Below, one piece after another: positions 37,494-50,275 of a DNA stretch of 64,000 nt. The notes below the pieces were generated by a model. That model did no database searches. It saw only the letters and a program-made list of their open reading frames with translations, and was not told the DNA's origin. A program made the position numbers and the translations under genes. This DNA is from Micromussa lordhowensis (Eukaryota; Cnidaria; Anthozoa; Scleractinia; Lobophylliidae): the NCBI GenBank assembly GCA_964020085.1, contig OZ026598.1:26117097-26181096 (forward strand), in the 5' to 3' direction. How positions within the stretch are numbered: position 1 is the first letter of the stretch; every line of letters starts with the position of its first letter.

Positions 37494-40341
37494 TTTGCGC
37501 TAGGGTGTTTTTGAAGCCCCTATAGTCGGCCTACTTTTTTGAGAATTTTGCCTTGGTCCCCCCTTGGCAAAATCTCAGAAAATGGCCGATTTAGGTGTCC
37601 TTGCCAAATTTGTCATAACTCGGCTATACAGACACTTATGGAGCCGCAGTTTGCAGCAACATGTTGTCCTATGTTTGCACTTCAAGTGCATACTAATTAG
37701 GATATCATGCCATTTCTGCCAGGCTGTTTTAGAAGCCCCTATAGTCGGCCTACTTTTTTGAGCATTTTGCCTTGGTCCACCCTTGGCAAAATCTCACAAA
37801 ATGGCCGATTTAGGTGTCCTTGCCAAATTTGTCATAACTCGGCTATACGGACACTTATGGAGCCGCAGTTTAGAGCAAAATGTTCTCCTATGTTGGCACT
37901 TCAAGTGCATACTAATTAGGAGATGATGCCATTTGCGCTATAGTGTTTTTGAAGCCCCTATAGTCGGCCTACGTTTTTGAGCATTTTGCCTTGGTCCCCC
38001 CTTGGCAAAATCTCAGAAAATGGCCCATTTAGGTGTCCTTGCCAAATTTGTCATAACTCGGCTATACGGACACTTATGGAGCCGCAGTTTGGAGCAAAAT
38101 GTTCTCCTATGTTTGCACTTCAAGTGCATACTAATTAGGAGATGATGCCATTTGCGCCAGGGTGTATTTCAAGCCCCTAAAGTCGGCCTACTTTTTCCAG
38201 CATTTTGCCTTGGTCCCCCCTTGGCAAAATCTCAGAAAATGGCCGATTTAGGTGTCCTTGCCAAATTTGTCATAACTCGGCTATACGGACACTTATGGAG
38301 CCGCAGTTTGCAGCAACATGTTGTCCTATGTTTGCACTTCAAGTGCATGCTAATTAGGAGATGATGCCATTTGCGCCAGGCTGTTTTTGAAGCCCCTATA
38401 CTCGGCCTACTTTTTTGAGCATTTTGCCTTGGTCCCCCCTTGGCAAAATCTCAGAAAATGGCCGATTTAGGTGTCCTTGCCAAATTTGTCATAACTCGGC
38501 TATACAGACACTTATGGAGCCGCAGTTTGCAGCAACATGTTGTCCTATGTTTGCACCTCAAGTGCATACTAATTAGGAGATGATGCTATTTGCGCCAGGC
38601 TGTTTTTGAAGCCCCTATAGTCGGCCTAATTTTTTGAGCATTTTGCCTTGGTCCCCCCTTGGAAAAATCTCAGAAAATGGCCGATTTAGGTGTCCTTGCC
38701 AAATTTGTCATAACTCGGCTATACAGACACTTATGGAGCCGCAGTTTGAAGCAAAATGTTGTCCTATGTTTGCACTTCAAGTGCATACTAATTAAGAGAT
38801 GATGCCATTTGCGCCGGGGTGTTTTTGAAGCCCATATAGTCGGCCTACTTTTTTTAAGCATTTTGCCTTGGTCCCCCTTTGGCAAAATCTCAGAAAATGG
38901 CCGATTTAGGTGTTGTTCCCAAATTTGTCATCACTCGGCTATACGGACACTTATGGAGCCGCAGTTTGCAGCAAAATGTTGTCCTATGTTTGCACTTTAA
39001 GTGCATACTAATTAGGAGATGATGCCATTTGCGCCAGGGTGTTTTTCAAGCCCCTATAGTCGGCCTACTTTTTTGAGCATTTTGCCTTGGTCCCCCCTTG
39101 GAAAAATCTCAGAAAATGGCCGATTTAGGTATCCTTGCCAAATTTGTCATAACTCGGCTATACAGACATTTATGGAGCTGCACTTTGCAGCAAAATGTTG
39201 TCCTATGTTTGCACTTCAAGTGCATACTAATTAGGAGATGATGCTATTTGCACCAGGGTGTTTTTGAAGCCCCTACAGTCGGCCTACTTTTTTGAGAATT
39301 TTGCCTTGGTCCCCCCTTGGCAAAATCTCAGAAAATGGCCGATTTAGGTGTCCTTGCCAAATTTGTCATAACTCGGCTATACAGACACTTATGGAGCCGC
39401 AGTTTGCAGCAACATGTTGTCCTATGTTTGCACTTCAAGTGCATACTAATTAGGATATGATGCCATTTCTGCCAGGCTGTTTTAGAAGCCCCTATAGTCG
39501 GCCTACTTTTTTGAGCATTTTGCCTTGGTCCACCCTTGGCAAAATCTCACAAAATGGCCGATTTAGGTGTCCTTGCCAAATTTGTCATAACTCGGCTATA
39601 CGGACACTTATGGAGCCGCAGTTTAGAGCAAAATGTTCTCCTATGTTGGCACTTCAAGTGCATACTAATTAGGAGATGATGCCATTTGCGCTATAGTGTT
39701 TTTGAAGCCCCTATAGTCGGCCTACGTTTTTGAGCATTTTGCCTTGGCCCCCCCTTGGCAAAATCTCAGAAAATGGCCCATTTAGGTGTCCTTGCCAAAT
39801 TTGTCATAACTCGGCTATACGGACTCTTATGGAGCCGCAGTTTGCATCAAAATGTGGTCCTATGTTTGCACTTCAAGTGCATACTAATTAGGAGATGATG
39901 CTATTTGCGCCAGGGTGTTTTTGAAGCCCCTATAGTCGGCCTACTTTTTTGAGAATTTTGCCTTTGTCCCCTCTTGGCAAAATCTCAGAAAATGGCCGAT
40001 TTAGGTGTCCTTGCCAAATTTGTCATAACTCGGCTATACAGACACTTATGGAGGCGCAGTTTGCAGCAACATGTTGTCCTACGTTTGCACTTCAAGTGCA
40101 TGCTAATTAGGAGATGATGCTATTTGCGCCAGGGTGTTTTTGAAGCCCCTATAGTCGGCCTACTTTTTTGAGCATTTTGCCTTGGTCCCCCCTTGGAAAA
40201 ATCTCAGAAAATGGCCGATTTAGGTATCCTTGCCAAATTTGTCATAACTCGGCTATACAGACATTTATGGAGCTGCACTTTGCAGCAAAATGTTGTCCTA
40301 TGTTTGCACTTCAAGTGCATACTAATTAGGAGATGATGCTA
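37494..40341 (+). repeat. 13-monomer higher-order unit, copy 1 (2,848 bp)
   Basis: Each landmark here repeats 2,848 bp later (13 x 219 plus 1): 37,704 with 40,552, 38,152 with 41,000, 38,809 with 41,657, 39,019 with 41,867, and 39,457 with 42,305. Inside the unit, the ggatatgatgccatttctgcc monomer at 39,457 also recurs 1,095 bp later (five monomers) at 40,552, so there is a shorter sub-period. No gene is present. Confidence 0.92.
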
Positions 40342-43190
40342 TTTGCACCAGGGTGTTTTTGAAGCCCCTACAGTCGGCCTACTTTTTTGAGAATTTTGCC
40401 TTGGTCCCCCCTTGGCAAAATCTCAGAAAATGGCCGATTTAGGTGTCCTTGCCAAATTTGTCATAACTCGGCTATACAGACACTTATGGAGCCGCAGTTT
40501 GCAGCAACATGTTGTCCTATGTTTGCACTTCAATTGCATACTAATTAGGATATGATGCCATTTCTGCCAGGCTGTTTTAGAAGCCCCTATAGTCGGCCTA
40601 CTTTTTTGAGCATTTTGCCTTGGTCCACCCTTGGCAAAATCTCACAAAATGGCCGATTTAGGTGTCCTTGCCAAATTTGTCATAACTCGGCTATACGGAC
40701 ACTTATGGAGCCGCAGTTTAGAGCAAAATGTTCTCCTATGTTGGCACTTCAAGTGCATACTAATTAGGAGATGATGCCATTTGCGCTATAGTGTTTTTGA
40801 AGCCCCTATAGTCGGCCTACGTTTTTGAGCATTTTGCCTTGGTCCCCCCTTGGCAAAATCTCAGAAAATGGCCCATTTAGGTGTCCTTGCCAAATTTGTC
40901 ATAACTCGGCTATACGGACACTTATGGAGCCGCAGTTTGGAGCAAAATGTTCTCCTATGTTTGCACTTCAAGTGCATACTAATTAGGAGATGATGCCATT
41001 TGCGCCAGGGTGTATTTCAAGCCCCTAAAGTCGGCCTACTTTTTCCAGCATTTTGCCTTGGTCCCCCCTTGGCAAAATCTCAGAAAATGGCCGATTTAGG
41101 TGTCCTTGCCAAATTTGTCATAACTCGGCTATACGGACACTTATGGAGCCGCAGTTTGCAGCAACATGTTGTCCTATGTTTGCACTTCAAGTGCATGCTA
41201 ATTAGGAGATGATGCCATTTGCGCCAGGCTGTTTTTGAAGCCCCTATACTCGGCCTACTTTTTTGAGCATTTTGCCTTGGTCCCCCCTTGGCAAAATCTC
41301 AGAAAATGGCCGATTTAGGTGTCCTTGCCAAATTTGTCATAACTCGGCTATACAGACACTTATGGAGCCGCAGTTTGCAGCAACATGTTGTCCTATGTTT
41401 GCACCTCAAGTGCATACTAATTAGGAGATGATGCTATTTGCGCCAGGGTGTTTTTGAAGCCCCTATAGTCGGCCTAATTTTTTGAGCATTTTGCCTTGGT
41501 CCCCCCTTGGAAAAATCTCACAAAATGGCCGATTTAGGTGTCCTTGCCAAATTTGTCATAACTCGGCTATACAGACACTTATGGAGCCGCAGTTTGAAGC
41601 AAAATGTTGTCCTATGTTTGCACTTCAAGTGCATACTAATTAAGAGATGATGCCATTTGCGCCGGGGTGTTTTTGAAGCCCATATAGTCGGCCTACTTTT
41701 TTTAAGCATTTTGCCTTGGTCCCCCTTTGGCAAAATCTCAGAAAATGGCCGATTTAGGTGTTGTTCCCAAATATGTCATCACTCGGCTATACGGACACTT
41801 ATGGAGCCGCAGTTTGCAGCAAAATGTTGTCCTATGTTTGCACTTTAAGTGCATACTAATTAGGAGATGATGCCATTTGCGCCAGGGTGTTTTTCAAGCC
41901 CCTATAGTCGGCCTACTTTTTTGAGCATTTTGCCTTGGTCCCCCCTTGGAAAAATCTCAGAAAATGGCCGATTTAGGTATCCTTGCCAAATTTGTCATAA
42001 CTCGGCTATACAGACATTTATGGAGCTGCACTTTGCAGCAAAATGTTGTCCTATGTTTGCACTTCAAGTGCATACTAATTAGGAGATGATGCTATTTGCA
42101 CCAGGGTGTTTTTGAAGCCCCTACAGTCGGCCTACTTTTTTGAGAATTTTGCCTTGGTCCCCCCTTGGCAAAATCTCAGAAAATGGCCGATTTAGGTGTC
42201 CTTGCCAAATTTGTCATAACTCGGCTATACAGACACTTATGGAGCCGCAGTTTGCAGCAACATGTTGTCCTATGTTTGCACTTCAAGTGCATACTAATTA
42301 GGATATGATGCCATTTCTGCCAGGCTGTTTTAGAAGCCCCTATAGTCGGCCTACTTTTTTGAGCATTTTGCCTTGGTCCACCCTTGGCAAAATCTCACAA
42401 AATGGCCGATTTAGGTGTCCTTGCCAAATTTGTCATAACTCGGCTATACGGACACTTATGGAGCCGCAGTTTAGAGCAAAATGTTCTCCTATGTTGGCAC
42501 TTCAAGTGCATACTAATTAGGAGATGATGCCATTTGCGCTATAGTGTTTTTGAAGCCCCTATAGTCGGCCTACGTTTTTGAGCATTTTGCCTTGGTCCCC
42601 CCTTGGCAAAATCTCAGAAAATGGCCCATTTAGGTGTCCTTGCCAAATTTGTCATAACTCGGCTATACGGACTCTTATGGAGCCGCAGTTTGCATCAAAA
42701 TGTGGTCCTATGTTTGCACTTCAAGTGCATACTAATTAGGAGATGATGCTATTTGCGCCAGGGTGTTTTTGAAGCCCCTATAGTCGGCCTACTTTTTTGA
42801 GAATTTTGCCTTTGTCCCCTCTTGGCAAAATCTCAGAAAATGGCCGATTTAGGTGTCCTTGCCAAATTTGTCATAACTCGGCTATACAGACACTTATGGA
42901 GGCGCAGTTTGCAGCAACATGTTGTCCTACGTTTGCACTTCAAGTGCATGCTAATTAGGAGATGATGCTATTTGCGCCAGGGTGTTTTTGAAGCCCCTAT
43001 AGTCGGCCTACTTTTTTGAGCATTTTGCCTTGGTCCCCCCTTGGAAAAATCTCAGAAAATGGCCGATTTAGGTATCCTTGCCAAATTTGTCATAACTCGG
43101 GTAATACAGACATTTATGGAGCTGCACTTTGCAGCAAAATGTTGTCCTATGTTTGCACTTCAAGTGCATACTAATTAGGAGATGATGCTA
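40342..43190 (+). repeat. 13-monomer higher-order unit, copy 2 (2,849 bp)
   Basis: Tandem duplicate of the preceding unit with very few differences, for example an extra base in ctcgggtaatacag near 43,097 and cacaaaatgg for cagaaaatgg near 41,520. Its last 350 bp or so are also the start of the next long unit (42,840 onward), so the two higher-order families share monomers. No gene is present. Confidence 0.92.
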
Positions 43191-46100
43191 TTTGCACCAG
43201 GGTGTTTTTGAAGCCCCTATAGTCGGCCTACTTTTTTGAGAATTTTGCCTTGGTCCCCCCTTGGCAAAATCTCAGAAAATGGCCGATTTAGGTGTCCTTG
43301 CCAAATTTGTCATAACTCGGCTATACAGACACTTATGGAGCTGCAGTTTGCAGCACAATGTTGTCCTATGTTTGCACTTTAAGTGCATACTCATTAGGAG
43401 ATGATGCCATTTGCGCCAGGGTGTTTTTGAAGCACCTATAGTCGGCCTACTTTTTTGAGCATTTTGCCTTGGTCCCCCTTTGGCAAAATCTCAGAAAATG
43501 GCCGATTTAGGTGTCCTTCCCAAATTTGTCATCACTCGGCTATACGGACACTTATGTAGCCGAAGTTTGCATCAAAATGTTGTCCTATGTTTGCACTTCA
43601 AGTGCATTTTAATTACGAGATGATGCCATTTGCGCCAGGCTGTTTTTGAAGCCCCTATAGTTGGCCTACTTTTTGGAGCATTTTGCCTTGGTCCCCCGTT
43701 GGCAAAATCTCAGAAAATGACCGATTTAGGTTTCCTTGCCAAATTTGTCATAACTCCGCTATACGGACACTTATGGAGCCGCAGTTTAAAGCAAAACGTT
43801 GTCCTATGTTTGCCTTCAAGTGCATTTTAATTAGGAGATGATGCCATTTGCGCCAGGCTGTTTTTGAAGCCCCTATATTCGGCCTACTTTTTGGAGCATT
43901 TTGCCTTGGTCCCCCGTTGGCAAAATCTCAGGAAATGGCCGATTTAGGTGTCCTTGCCAAATTTGTCATAACTCGGATATACGGACACTTATGGAGCTGC
44001 AGTTTGCAGCAAAATGTTGTCCTATGTTTGCACTTTAAGTGCATACTAATTAAGAGATGATGCCATTTGCGCCAAGCTGTTTTTGAAGCCCCTATAGCCG
44101 GCCTACTTTTTTGAGCATTTTGCCTTGGTCCCCCCTTTGGAAAAATCTCAGAAAATGGCCGATTTAGGTGTCCTTGCCAAATTTGTCATCACTCGGCTAT
44201 ACAGACACTTATGGAGCTGCGGTTTGCATCAAGATGTGGTCCTATGCTTGTACTTCAAGTGCATACTAATTAAGAGATGATGCCATTTGCGCCAGGCTGT
44301 TTTAGAAGCCCCTATAGTCGGCCTACTTTTTTGAGAATTTTGCCTTGGTCCCCCCATGGCAAAATCTCAGAAAATGGTCGATTTAGGTGTCCTTGCCAAA
44401 TTTGTCATAACTCGGCTATACGGACACTTATGGAGCCGCAGTTTGCAGCAAAATGTTGTCCTATGTTTTCAGTTTAAGTGCATACTAATTAGGAGATGAT
44501 GCCATTTGCGCCATAGTGTTTTGAAAGCCCCTATAGTCGGCCTTCTTTTTTGAGCATTTTGTCTTGGTCCCCCCTTGGCAAAATCTCAGAAAATGGCCGA
44601 CTTAGGTGTCCTTGCCAAATTTGTCATAACTCGGCTATACGGACACTTATGGAGCCGCAGTTTCCAGCAAATTGTTGTCCTATGTTTGCACTTCAAGTGC
44701 ATACTAATTAGGAGATGATGCCATTTGCGCTATAGTGTTTTTGAAGCCCCTATAGTCGGCCTACTTTTTTGAGCATTTTTCCTTGGTCCCCCCTTGGAAA
44801 AATCTCAGAAAATTAGGTGTCCTTGCCAAATTTGTCATAACTCGGCTATACGGACACTTATGGAGCCACAGTTTGCAGCAAAATGTTGTCCTATGTTTGC
44901 ACTTCAAGTGCATTTTAATTAGGAGATGATGCCATTTGCGCCAGGCTGTTTTTTAAGCCCCTATATTCGGCCTACTTTTTTGAGCAATTTGCCTTGGTCC
45001 CCCCTTGGCAAAATCTCACAAAATGGCCGATTTAGGTGTCCTTGCCAAATTTGTCATAACTCGGCTATACGGACACTTATGGAGCCACAGTTGCCAGCAA
45101 AATGTTGTCCTATGTTTGCACTTCAAGTGCATACTAATTAAGAGATGATGCCATTTGCGCCAGGGTGTTTTTGAAGCCCCTATAGTCGGCCTACTTTTTT
45201 TAAGCATTTTGCCTTGGTCCCCCTTTGGCAAAATCTCAGAAAATGGCCAATTTAGGTGTCCTTCCCAAATTTGTCATCACTCGGCTATACGGACACTTAT
45301 GTCGCCGAAGTTTGCAGCAAAATGTTGTCCTATGTTTGCACTTCAAGGGCATACTAATTTAGGAGATGATGCCATTTCTGCCAGGCTATTTTTGAAGCCC
45401 CTATAGTCGGCCTACTTTTTTGAGCATTTTGCCTTGGCCCCTCCTTGGCAAAATCTCAGAAAAAGGCCGATTAAGGTTTCCTTGCCAAATTTGTCATAAC
45501 TCCGCTATACGGACACTTATGGAGCTGTAGTTTGCAGCAAAATGTTGTCCTATGTTTGCACTTTAAGTGCATACTAATTAAGAGATGATGCCATTTGTGC
45601 CAAGCTGTTTTTGAAGCCCCTATAGCCGGCCTACTTTTTTGAGCATTTTGCCTTGGTCCCCCTTTGGAAAAATCTCAGAAAATGGCCGATTTAGGTGTCC
45701 TTGCCAAATTTGTCATAACTCGGCTGTACAGACACTTATGGAGCTGCAGTTTGCAGCAAAATGTTCTCCTATGTTTGCACTTCAAGTGCATACTAATTAA
45801 GAGATGATGCCATTTGCGCCAGGCTGTTTTTGAAGCCCCTATAGTCGGCCTACTTTTTTGAGCATTTTGCCTTGGTCCCCCCTTGGCAAAATCTCAGGAA
45901 ATCGCCGATTTAGATGTCCTTGCCAAATTTGTCATAACTCAGCTATACAGACACTTATGGAGCTGCAGTTTGCAGCAACATGTTGTCCTATGTTTGTACT
46001 TCAAGTGCATACTAATTAAAAGATGATGCCATTTGCGCCAGGCTGTTTTTGAAGCCCCTATAGTCGGCCTACTTTTTTGAGCATTTTGCCTTGGTCCCCC

Positions 46101-46776
46101 CTTGGCCAAATCTTAGAAAATGGCCCAATTAGGTGTCCTTGCCAAATTTGTCACAACTCGGCTATACGGACTCTTATGGAGCCGCAGTTTGCATCAAAAT
46201 GTCGTCCTATGCTTGCACTTCAAGTGCATACTAATTAGGAGATGATGCTATTTGCGCCAGGGTGTTTTTTGAAGCCCCTATAGTCGGCCTACTTTTTTGA
46301 GAATTTTGCCTTGGTCCCCCCTTGGCAAAATCTCAGAAAATGGTCGATTTAGGTGTCCTTGCCAAATTTGTCATAACTCCGCTATACGGACACTTATGGA
46401 GCCGGAGTTTGCAGCAAAATGTTGTCCTATGTTTTCAGTTCAAGTGCATACTAATTAGGAGATGATGCCATTTGCGCCATTGTGTTTTGAAAGCCCCTAT
46501 AGTCGGCCTTCTTTTTTGAGCATTTTGTCTTGGTCCCCCCTTGGCAAAATCTCAGAAAATGGGCGATTTAGGTGTCCTTGCCAAATTTGTCATAACTCTG
46601 CTATACCGGCACTTATGGAGCCGCAGTTTGCAGCAAAATGTTGTCCTATGTTTGCACTTCAAGTGCATACTAATTAGGAGATGATGCCATTTGCGCTATA
46701 GTGTTTTTGAAGCCCCTATAGTCGGCCTACTTTTTTGAGCATTTTGCATTGGTCCCCCCTTGGCAAAATCTCACAT
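42840..46776 (+). repeat. Long higher-order unit, copy A (18 monomers, 3,937 bp)
   Basis: First of three tandem copies. Landmarks 43,630, 43,848 and 46,462 pair with 47,567, 47,785 and 49,961. It lacks a pair of monomers that copies B and C have after position 44,310, and it keeps four monomers (about 45,524-46,399) missing from copy B. It includes a monomer with an 8-bp deletion at 44,811 (aaaattaggtg for aaaatggccgatttaggtg). The first 350 bp overlap the previous 13-monomer unit. No gene is present. Confidence 0.9.
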
Positions 46777-49700
46777 AATGGCCGATTTAGGTGTCCTTGC
46801 CAAATTTGTCATAACTCGGCTATACAGACACTTATGGAGGCGCAGTTTGCAGCAACCTGTTGTCCTACGTTTGCACTTCAAGTGCATGCTAATTAGGAGA
46901 TGATGCTATTTGCGCCAGGGTGTTTTTGAAGCCCCTATAGTCGGCCTACTTTTTTGAGCATTTTGCCTTGGTCCCCCCTTGGAAAAATCTCAGAAAATGG
47001 CCGATTTAGGTATCTTTGCCAAATTTGTCATAACTCGGCTATACAGACATTTATGGAGCTGCACTTTGCAGCAAAATGTTGTCCTATGTTTGCACTTCAA
47101 GTGCATACTAATTAGGAGATGATGCTATTTGCACCAGGGTGTTTTTGAAGCCCCGACAGTCGGCCTACTTTTTTGAGAATTTTGCCTTGGTCCCCCCTTG
47201 GCAAAATCTCAGAAAATGGCCGATTTAGGTGTCCTTGCCAAATTTGTCATAACTCGGCTATACAGACACTTATGGAGCTGCAGTTTGCAGCACAATGTTG
47301 TCCTATGTTTGCACTTTAAGTGCATACTCATTAGGAGATGATGCCATTTGCGCCAGGGTGTTTTTGAAGCACCTATAGTCGGCCTACTTTTTTGAGCATT
47401 TTGCCTTGGTCCCCCTTTGGCAAAATCTCAGAAAATGGCCGATTTAGGTGTCCTTCCCAAATTTGTCATCACTCGGCTATACGGACACTTATGTAGCCGA
47501 AGTTTGCATCAAAATGTTGTCCTATGTTTGCACTTCAAGTGCATTTTAATTACGAGATGATGCCATTTGCGCCAGGCTGTTTTTGAAGCCCCTATAGTTG
47601 GCCTACTTTTTGGAGCATTTTGCCTTGGTCCCCCGTTGGCAAAATCTCAGAAAATGACCGATTTAGGTTTCCTTGCCAAATTTGTCATAACTCCGCTATA
47701 CGGACACTTATGGAGCCGCAGTTTAAAGCAAAACGTTGTCCTATGTTTGCCTTCAAGTGCATTTTAATTAGGAGATGATGCCATTTGCGCCAGGCTGTTT
47801 TTGAAGCCCCTATATTCGGCCTACTTTTTGGAGCATTTTGCCTTGGTCCCCCGTTGGCAAAATCTCAGGAAATGGCCGATTTAGGTGTCCTTGCCAAATT
47901 TGTCATAACTCGGATATACGGACACTTATGGAGCTGCAGTTTGCAGCAAAATGTTGTCCTATGTTTGCACTTTAAGTGCATACTAATTAAGAGATGATGC
48001 CATTTGCGCCAAGCTGTTTTTGAAGCCCCTATAGCCGGCCTACTTTTTTGAGCATTTTGCCTTGGTCCCCCCTTTGGAAAAATCTCAGAAAATGGCCGAT
48101 TTAGGTGTCCTTGCCAAATTTGTCATCACTCGGCTATACAGACACTTATGGAGCTGCGGTTTGCATCAAGATGTGGTCCTATGCTTGTACTTCAAGTGCA
48201 TACTAATTAAGAGATGATGCCATTTGCGCCAGGCTGTTTTAGAAGCCCCTATAGTCGGCCTACTTTTTTGAAGATTTTGCCTTGGTCCCCCCTTGGCAAA
48301 ATCTCAGTAAATCGCCGATTTAGGTGTCCTTGCCAAATTTGTCATAAATCGGCTATACAGACACTTATGGAGCCGCGGTTTGCAGCAACATGTTGTCCTA
48401 TGTTTGCACTTCAAGTGCATTCTAATTAGGAGATGATGCCATTTGCGCCATACTGTTTTTAAAGCCCCTATAGTCGGCCTACTTTTTTGAGCGTTTTGCC
48501 TTGGTCCCCCCTTGGCCAAATCTTAGAAAATGGCCCCATTAGGTGTCCTTGCCAAATTTGTCATAACTCGGCTATACGGACTCTTATGGAGCCGCAGTTT
48601 GCATCAAGATGTGGTCCTATGCTTGCACTTCAAGTGCATACTAATTAGGAGATGATGCTGTTTGCGCCAGGCTGTTTTTTGAAGCCCCTATAGTCGGCCT
48701 ACTTTTTTGAGAATTTTGCCTTGGTCCCCCCATGGCAAAATCTCAGAAAATGGTCGATTTAGGTGTCCTTGCCAAATTTGTCATAACTCGGCTATACGGA
48801 CACTTATGGAGCCGCAGTTTGCAGCAAAATGTTGTCCTATGTTTTCAGTTTAAGTGCATACTAATTAGGAGATGATGCCATTTGCGCCATAGTGTTTTGA
48901 AAGCCCCTATAGTCGGCCTTCTTTTTTGAGCATTTTGTCTTGGTCCCCCCTTGGCAAAATCTCAGAAAATGGCCGACTTAGGTGTCCTTGCCAAATTTGT
49001 CATAACTCGGCTATACGGACACTTATGGAGCCGCAGTTTCCAGCAAATTGTTGTCCTATGTTTGCACTTCAAGTGCATACTAATTAGGAGATGATGCCAT
49101 TTGCGCTATAGTGTTTTTGAAGCCCCTATAGTCGGCCTACTTTTTTGAGCATTTTTCCTTGGTCCCCCCTTGGAAAAATCTCAGAAAATTAGGTGTCCTT
49201 GCCAAATTTGTCATAACTCGGCTATACGGACACTTATGGAGCCACAGTTTGCAGCAAAATGTTGTCCTATGTTTGCACTTCAAGTGCATTTTAATTAGGA
49301 GATGATGCCATTTGCGCCAGGCTGTTTTTTAAGCCCCTATATTCGGCCTACTTTTTTGAGCAATTTGCCTTGGTCCCCCCTTGGCAAAATCTCACAAAAT
49401 GGCCGATTTAGGTGTCCTTGCCAAATTTGTCATAACTCGGCTATACGGACACTTATGGAGCCACAGTTGCCAGCAAAATGTTGTCCTATGTTTGCACTTC
49501 AAGTGCATACTAATTAAGAGATGATGCCATTTGCGCCAGGGTGTTTTTGAAGCCCCTATAGTCGGCCTACTTTTTTTAAGCATTTTGCCTTGGTCCCCCT
49601 TTGGCAAAATCTCAGAAAATGGCCAATTTAGGTGTCCTTCCCAAATTTGTCATCACTCGGCTATACGGACACTTATGTCGCCGAAGTTTGCAGCAAAATG

Positions 49701-50275
49701 TTGTCCTATGTTTGCACTTCAAGGGCATACTAATTTAGGAGATGATGCCATTTCTGCCAGGCTATTTTTGAAGCCCCTATAGTCGGCCTACTTTTTTGAG
49801 CATTTTGCCTTGGCCCCTCCTTGGCAAAATCTCAGAAAAAGGCCGATTAAGGTTTCCTTGCCAAATTTGTCATAACTCCGCTATACGGACACTTATGGAG
49901 CCGGAGTTTGCAGCAAAATGTTGTCCTATGTTTTCAGTTCAAGTGCATACTAATTAGGAGATGATGCCATTTGCGCCATTGTGTTTTGAAAGCCCCTATA
50001 GTCGGCCTTCTTTTTTGAGCATTTTGTCTTGGTCCCCCCTTGGCAAAATCTCAGAAAATGGGCGATTTAGGTGTCCTTGCCAAATTTGTCATAACTCTGC
50101 TATACCGACACTTATGGAGCCGCAGTTTGCAGCAAAATGTTGTCCTATGTTTGCACTTCAAGTGCATACTAATTAGGAGATGATGCCATTTGCGCTATAG
50201 TGTTTTTGAAGCCCCTATAGTCGGCCTACTTTTTTGAGCATTTTGCATTGGTCCCCCCTTGGCAAAATCTCACAA
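46777..50275 (+). repeat. Long higher-order unit, copy B (16 monomers, 3,499 bp)
   Basis: Second tandem copy, with markers gcactttgcag, ccccgacagtcgg, gtttaaagcaaaacg and ctcggatatacgg in the same order as copy A. Relative to copy A it gains two monomers (about 48,254-48,691, marked by ttgaagattttgcc and ggccccattagg) and loses four (copy A 45,524-46,399). It carries the 8-bp deletion at about 49,190. No gene is present. Confidence 0.9.
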
